Source: Desmodus rotundus
Lineage: Eukaryota > Chordata > Mammalia > Chiroptera > Phyllostomidae
Direction of reading: 5' to 3'
NCBI RefSeq assembly: GCF_022682495.2
Contig: NW_026527467.1
Location: 62,001 to 126,000 of the forward strand
Length of the DNA: 64,000 bases
Below, one piece after another: positions 59,664 through 64,000 of the stretch. The number at the start of each line of letters is the position of its first letter. The first letter of the stretch is position 1. A program made the position numbers and the translations under genes. The notes under the pieces are model-generated. The model saw only the letters and a list, made by a program, of their open reading frames with translations. It was not told the origin of the DNA and did not search any database.

Positions 59664-61022
59664 AGGTCACAGCAGTTTTACAGGGTCCCTGCGCACCTGT
59701 TCGGGGAAACAGAAGCCCTCCCTGCCACTCAGAGGACCCCACGATTTCCCACAGGCCACACTGCCTAGCAGCACCTTCAGCCCCGCACAGACCGTGTGCT
59801 AAGGACAGACTTGGGTACCGGGGGCATGGGCGGGGGATTTCCCATGGAACTCTCTAAGGGCCCGGCGCCCTGTGTGGCCGGGGGAGTGCCCAGGCGGTTC
59901 CTTGACCCCGCAGGACACTTGCATCCAGCAATAAGCAGCCCTCTGCCTCCACGGGGCTCAAACACCTGGGCCCGGTGTGCGGGCACCTGGCGTACGTGGA
60001 GGCAAACCCGCCGACCCCTCTGGCCCGAACCCACCACTGCGAAGATCCCCCTTTTCTTCCATCCGTAAAGGGGTCACGCTTGAGGAGTGGAAGAACATGG
60101 GGAGGCCCCCAGGAGATGGCTTTTCTCCGAGCCGCGGCTTGCTGGTTTCGGGCCTATATGTGGGCCGCGCATACGCACTCAGGCTCCCAAGCACACACCT
60201 CCCTCGGCTCACCTGACCCACCCTTTAGAGGTCACAGCAGTTCCACAGGGTCCCTGGGCACCTGTCCGTGGACACAGGAGCCCTCCCTGCCACCTAGAGG
60301 ACCACGCGATTTCCGCTGGGGAACACTGCCCAGAAGCACTCCCAGCCTGGCACAGACACTGTGCGCAGGATAGACTTGTGGACCAGGGGCCTGGGCGGGG
60401 AATTTTCCAGGGAACTCTCTAAAGGCCAGGTGCCCTCTGTCGCCCTGGGAGTGCCCACGCCCTCCCTTAACCCTGCAGGACACTATCATCCAGCAATAAG
60501 GAGCCCTCTGCCTCCACGGGGCTCAAACACCTGGGCCGGTTGTGCGAGCACCTGGCGTACGTGCAGGCAAACCCGCAGACCCCTCTGGCCCGAACCCACC
60601 ACTGCGAAGATCCCCCTTTTCTTCCATCCGTAAAGGGGTCCTCCTTGAGGAGTGGAGGGACATGGGGAGGCCCCCAGGAGATGGCTTTTCTCCGAGCCGC
60701 GGCTGGCTGGTTTCGGGCCTATACGTGGGCCGAGCGTGCGCACTCAGGCTCCCCACCACAAGCCTCCCTCGGGTCACGGGACTCACCCTTGAGGTGTCTC
60801 CTGACCCACCCTGGAGGGGTCACGTGACCCAACCCTGAGGAGTCTCGTGACCCACACTTTTGGGGTCACGTGACCCGCCCTTGAGGGGTCTCGTGACCCA
60901 CCCTTTTGGGGTCACGTGACCCGCCCTTGAGGGGTCTCGTGACCCACCTTTGCGGGGTCCCGTGACCCACCTTTGGGAGGTCACCTGCCCCACCCTTGAG
61001 GGGTCACATGACCCACCTTGAG
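59664..61022 (+). repeat. A-B dimer 31 (1359 bp, B n = 11)
   Basis: A is 59664-60228, B is 60229-61022, minisatellite 60771-61022. Confidence 0.92.
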
Positions 61023-62496
61023 AGGTCACAGCAGTTTTACAGGGTCCCTACGCACCTGTTCGGGGAAACAGAAGCCCTCCCTGCCACTCAGAGGACCCCA
61101 CGATTTCCCACAGGCCACACTGCCTAGCAGCACCTTCAGCCCCGAACAGACCGTGTGCTAAGGACAGACTTGGGTACCGGGGGCATGGGCGGGGGATTTC
61201 CCATGGAACTCTCTAAGGGCCCGGCGCCCTGTGTGGCCGGGGGAGTGCCCATGCCGTTCCTTGACCCCGCAGGACACTTGCATCCAGCAATAAGCAGCCC
61301 TCTGCCTCCACGGGGCTCAAACACCTGGGCCCGGTGTGCGGGCACCTGGCGTACGTGGAGGCAAACCCGCCGACCCCTCTGGCCCGAACCCACCACTGCG
61401 AAGATCCCCCTTTTCTTCCATCCGTAAAGGGGTCACGCTTGAGGAGTGGAAGAACATGGGGAGGCCCCCAGGAGATGGCTTTTCTCCGAGCCGCGGCTGG
61501 CTCGTTTTGGGCCTATATGTGGGCCGCGCATACGCACTCAGGCTCCCAAGCACACACCTCCCTCGGCTCACCTGACCCACCCTTTAGAGGTCACAGCAGT
61601 TCCACAGGGTCCCTGGGCACCTGTCCGTGGACACAGGAGCCCTCCCTGCCACCTAGAGGACCACGCGGTTTCCGCTGGGGAACACTGCCCAGAAGCACTC
61701 CCAGCCTCGCAAAGACACTGTGCGCAGGATAGACTTGTGGACCAGGGGCCTGGGCGGGGAATTTTCCAGGGAACTCTCTAAAGGCCAGGTGCCCTGTGTC
61801 GCCCTGGGAGTGCCCACGCCCTCCCTTAACCCTGCAGGACACTATCATCCAGCAATAAGGAGCCCTCTGCCTCCACGGGGCTCAAACACCTGGGCCGGTT
61901 GTGCGAGCACCTGGCGTACGTGCAGGCAAACCCGCAGACCCCTCTGGCCCGAACCCACCACTGCGAAGATCCCCCTTTTCTTCCATCCGTAAAGGGGTCC
62001 TCCTTGAGGAGTGGAGGGACATGGGGAGGCCCCCAGGAGATGGCTTTTCTCCGAGCCGCGGCTGGCTGGTTTCGGGCCTATACGTGAGCCGCGAGTGCGC
62101 ACTCAGGCTCCCCACCACAAGCCTCCCTCGGGTCACGGGACTCACCCTTGAGGTGTCTCCTGACCCACCCCTGAGGGGTCACATGACCCACCTCTGAGGG
62201 GTCACGTGACCCAACACTGAGTGGTCACGTGACCCACCCCTGAGGGGTCTCGTGACCCACCCCTGAGGGGTCACATGACCCGCCCCTGAGGGGTCACGTG
62301 ACCCACCCTTGAGGAGTCTCGTGACCCACCCTTTTGGGGTCACGTGACCCGCCCTTGAGGGGTCTCGTGACCCACCCTTTTGGGGTCACGTGACCCGACC
62401 TTGAGGGGTCTAATGACCCACCCTTGAGGGGTCCCCTGACACACCCTTGGGAGGTCACCTACCCCACCCTTGAGGGGTCATATGACCCACCTTGAG
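61023..62496 (+). repeat. A-B dimer 32 (1474 bp, B n = 16)
   Basis: A is 61023-61587, B is 61588-62496, minisatellite 62130-62496. This is the unrecombined form of the block that is recombinant at 44885-45389. Confidence 0.92.
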
Positions 62497-63878
62497 AGGT
62501 CACAGCAGTTTTACAGGGTCCCTGCGCACCTGTTCGGGGAAACAGAAGCCCTCCCTGCCACTCAGAGGACCGCACGATTTCCCACAGGCCACACTGCCTA
62601 GCAGCACCTTCAGCCCCGCACAGACCGTGTACTAAGGACAGACTTGGGTACCGGGGGCATGGGCGGGGGATTTCCCATGGAACTCTCTAAGGGCCCGGCG
62701 CCCTGTGTGGCCGGGGGAGTGCCCATGCCGTTCCTTGACCCCGCAGGACACTTGCATCCAGCAATAAGCAGCCCTCTGCCTCCACGGGGCTCAAACACCT
62801 GGGCCCGGTGTGCGGGCACCTGGCGTACGTGGAGGCAAACCCGCCGACCCCTCTGGCCCGAACCCACCACTGCGAAGATCCCCCTTTTCTTCCATCCGTA
62901 AAGGGGTCACGCTTGAGGAGTGGAAGAACATGGGGAGGCCCCCAGGAGATGGCTTTTCTCCGAGCCACGGCTGGCTCGTTTCGGGCCTATACGTGGGCCA
63001 CGCATGCGCACTCAGGCTCCCAAGCACACACCTCCCTCGGCTCACCTGACCCACCCTTTAGAGGTCACAGCAGTTCCACAGGGTCCCTGGGCACCTGTCC
63101 GTGGACACAGGAGCCCTCCCTGCCCCCTAGAGGACCACGCGATTTCCGCTGGGGAACACTGCCCAGAAGCACTCCCAGCCTCGCAAAGACACTGTGCGCA
63201 GGATAGACTTGTGGACCAGGGGCCTGGGCGGGGAATTTTCCAGGGAACTCTCTAAAGGCCAGGTGCCCTCTGTCGCCCTGGGAGTGCCCACGCCCTCCCT
63301 TAACCCTGCAGGACACTATCATCCAGCAATAAGGAGCCCTCTGCCTCCACGGGGCTCAAACACCTGGGCCGGTTGTGCGAGCACCTGGCGTACGTGCAGG
63401 CAAACCCGCAGACCCCTCTGGCCCGAACCCACCACTGCGAAGATCCCCCTTTTCTTCCATCCGTAAAGGGGTCCTCCTTGAGGAGTGGAGGGACATGGGG
63501 AGGCCCCCAGGAGATGGCTTTTCTCCGAGCCGCGGCTGGCTGGTTTCGGGCCTATACGTGGGACGCGCGTGCGCACTCAGGCTCCCCACCACAAGCCTCC
63601 CTCGGGTCACGGGACTCACCCTTGAGGTGTCTCCTGACCCACCCTGGAGGAGTCACGTGACCCACCCCTGAAGGGTCACGTGACCCACCCTTGAGGAGTC
63701 TCGTAACCCACACTTTTGGGGTCACGTGACCCGCCCTTGAGGGGTCTCGTGACCCACCCTTTTGGGGTCACGTGACCCGCCCTTGAGGGGTCTCGTGACC
63801 CACCTTTGCGGGGTCCCGTGACCCACCTTTGGGAGGTCACCTGCCCCACCCTTGAGGGGTCACATGACCCACCTTGAG
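62497..63878 (+). repeat. A-B dimer 33 (1382 bp, B n = 12)
   Basis: A is 62497-63061, B is 63062-63878, minisatellite 63604-63878. Private changes are GGGACGCGCG near 63561 and CCTGAAGGGTC near 63668. Confidence 0.92.
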
Positions 63879-64000
63879 AGGTCACAGCAGTTTTACAGGG
63901 TCCCTGCGCACCTGTTCGGGGAAACAGAAGCCCTCCCTGCCACTCAGAGGACCGCACGATTTCCCACAGGCCACACTGCCTAGCAGCACCTTCAGCCCCG
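63879..64000 (+). repeat. Partial A or C core at right edge
   Basis: The first 122 bp of a core whose first bases (AGCAGTTTTACAGG) are of A/C type. It follows an n = 12 block, so by the rule seen elsewhere the missing unit is expected to be a C monomer with n = 19. Confidence 0.9.

Larger units (their letters stand above)
56257..63878 (+). repeat. Higher-order module II, copy 2 (7622 bp)
   Basis: Copy numbers are 19-13-21-11-16-12, the same order and length as 9698-17319. It ends at an n = 12 minisatellite just before the window edge. Confidence 0.9.
1..64000 (+). repeat. Macrosatellite array filling the whole window
   Basis: The entire window is a head-to-tail array in one orientation. Each monomer is a core of about 541 bp plus n copies of a 23-bp minisatellite. 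The start-to-start spacings I read are 565, 794, 817, 840, 863, 909, 955, 978, 1024, 1047, 1139 and 1185 bp, apart from single-base indels. Apart from 565, which has one residual copy, all are 541 + 23n. No unique flanking sequence, transposon insertion, RNA gene or convincing coding gene interrupts it. CpG-rich boxes recur in every core. The family is not one I can name. The host is inferred to be a vertebrate from array architecture only. Confidence 0.97.

Overview
The window contains no recognisable gene. All 64 kb is one uninterrupted, GC-rich, direct tandem array (a macrosatellite), cut by the window edges at both ends. A higher-order array of this kind, with preserved CpG-rich boxes and no bacterial gene layout, points to a eukaryotic genome, most likely a vertebrate and probably a mammal. 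I do not recognise the repeat family or species.

Every monomer is a core of about 541 bp followed by a run of n copies of a 23-bp minisatellite, so monomer length is close to 541 + 23n. I read 82 complete monomers, plus a partial minisatellite at 1-188 and a partial core at 63879-64000. Type A cores carry a single 23-bp copy (565 bp). Type B cores always follow an A (or the hybrid X) and carry n = 11-22. Type C cores look A-like in the 5' half and B-like in the 3' half and carry n = 19-28. The arrangement is C units interspersed with A-B dimers: 15 C, 33 A, 33 B and one chimeric monomer X at 30803-31367. About 800 minisatellite copies make up roughly 19 kb.

A third level of order is a barcode of minisatellite copy numbers that always restarts at a 12-to-19 junction. 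Module I is 19-13-28-18-22-14-12 (9.51 kb). Module II is 19-13-21-11-16-12 (7.62 kb). Module III is 19-14-12 (3.79 kb). The layout is: I 189-9697; II 9698-17319; I 17320-26829; II/I recombinant 26830-35224; III 35225-39011; II/I recombinant 39012-52470; III 52471-56256; II 56257-63878. Positions 1 to about 31060 contain two near-identical copies offset by 17131-17133 bp. About 31075-45090 recurs near-identically 17245-17246 bp downstream. These point to recent amplification by unequal exchange, or to an assembly artefact that must be excluded.

The canonical 23-bp unit is two interlocking palindromes: GGGTCACGTGACCC, which holds the E-box/CLEAR sequence GTCACGTGAC, and ACCCCTGAGGGGT, which holds an AP-2-like CCCTGAGGG. 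The cores carry a GC box fused to an NF-kB-like site, a G-quadruplex motif in A and C, NRF1-like boxes, and a CTCF-like motif in B and X. The array therefore reads as a dense, same-orientation field of potential regulatory sites rather than protein-coding DNA. Binding and function are inference from motifs only.
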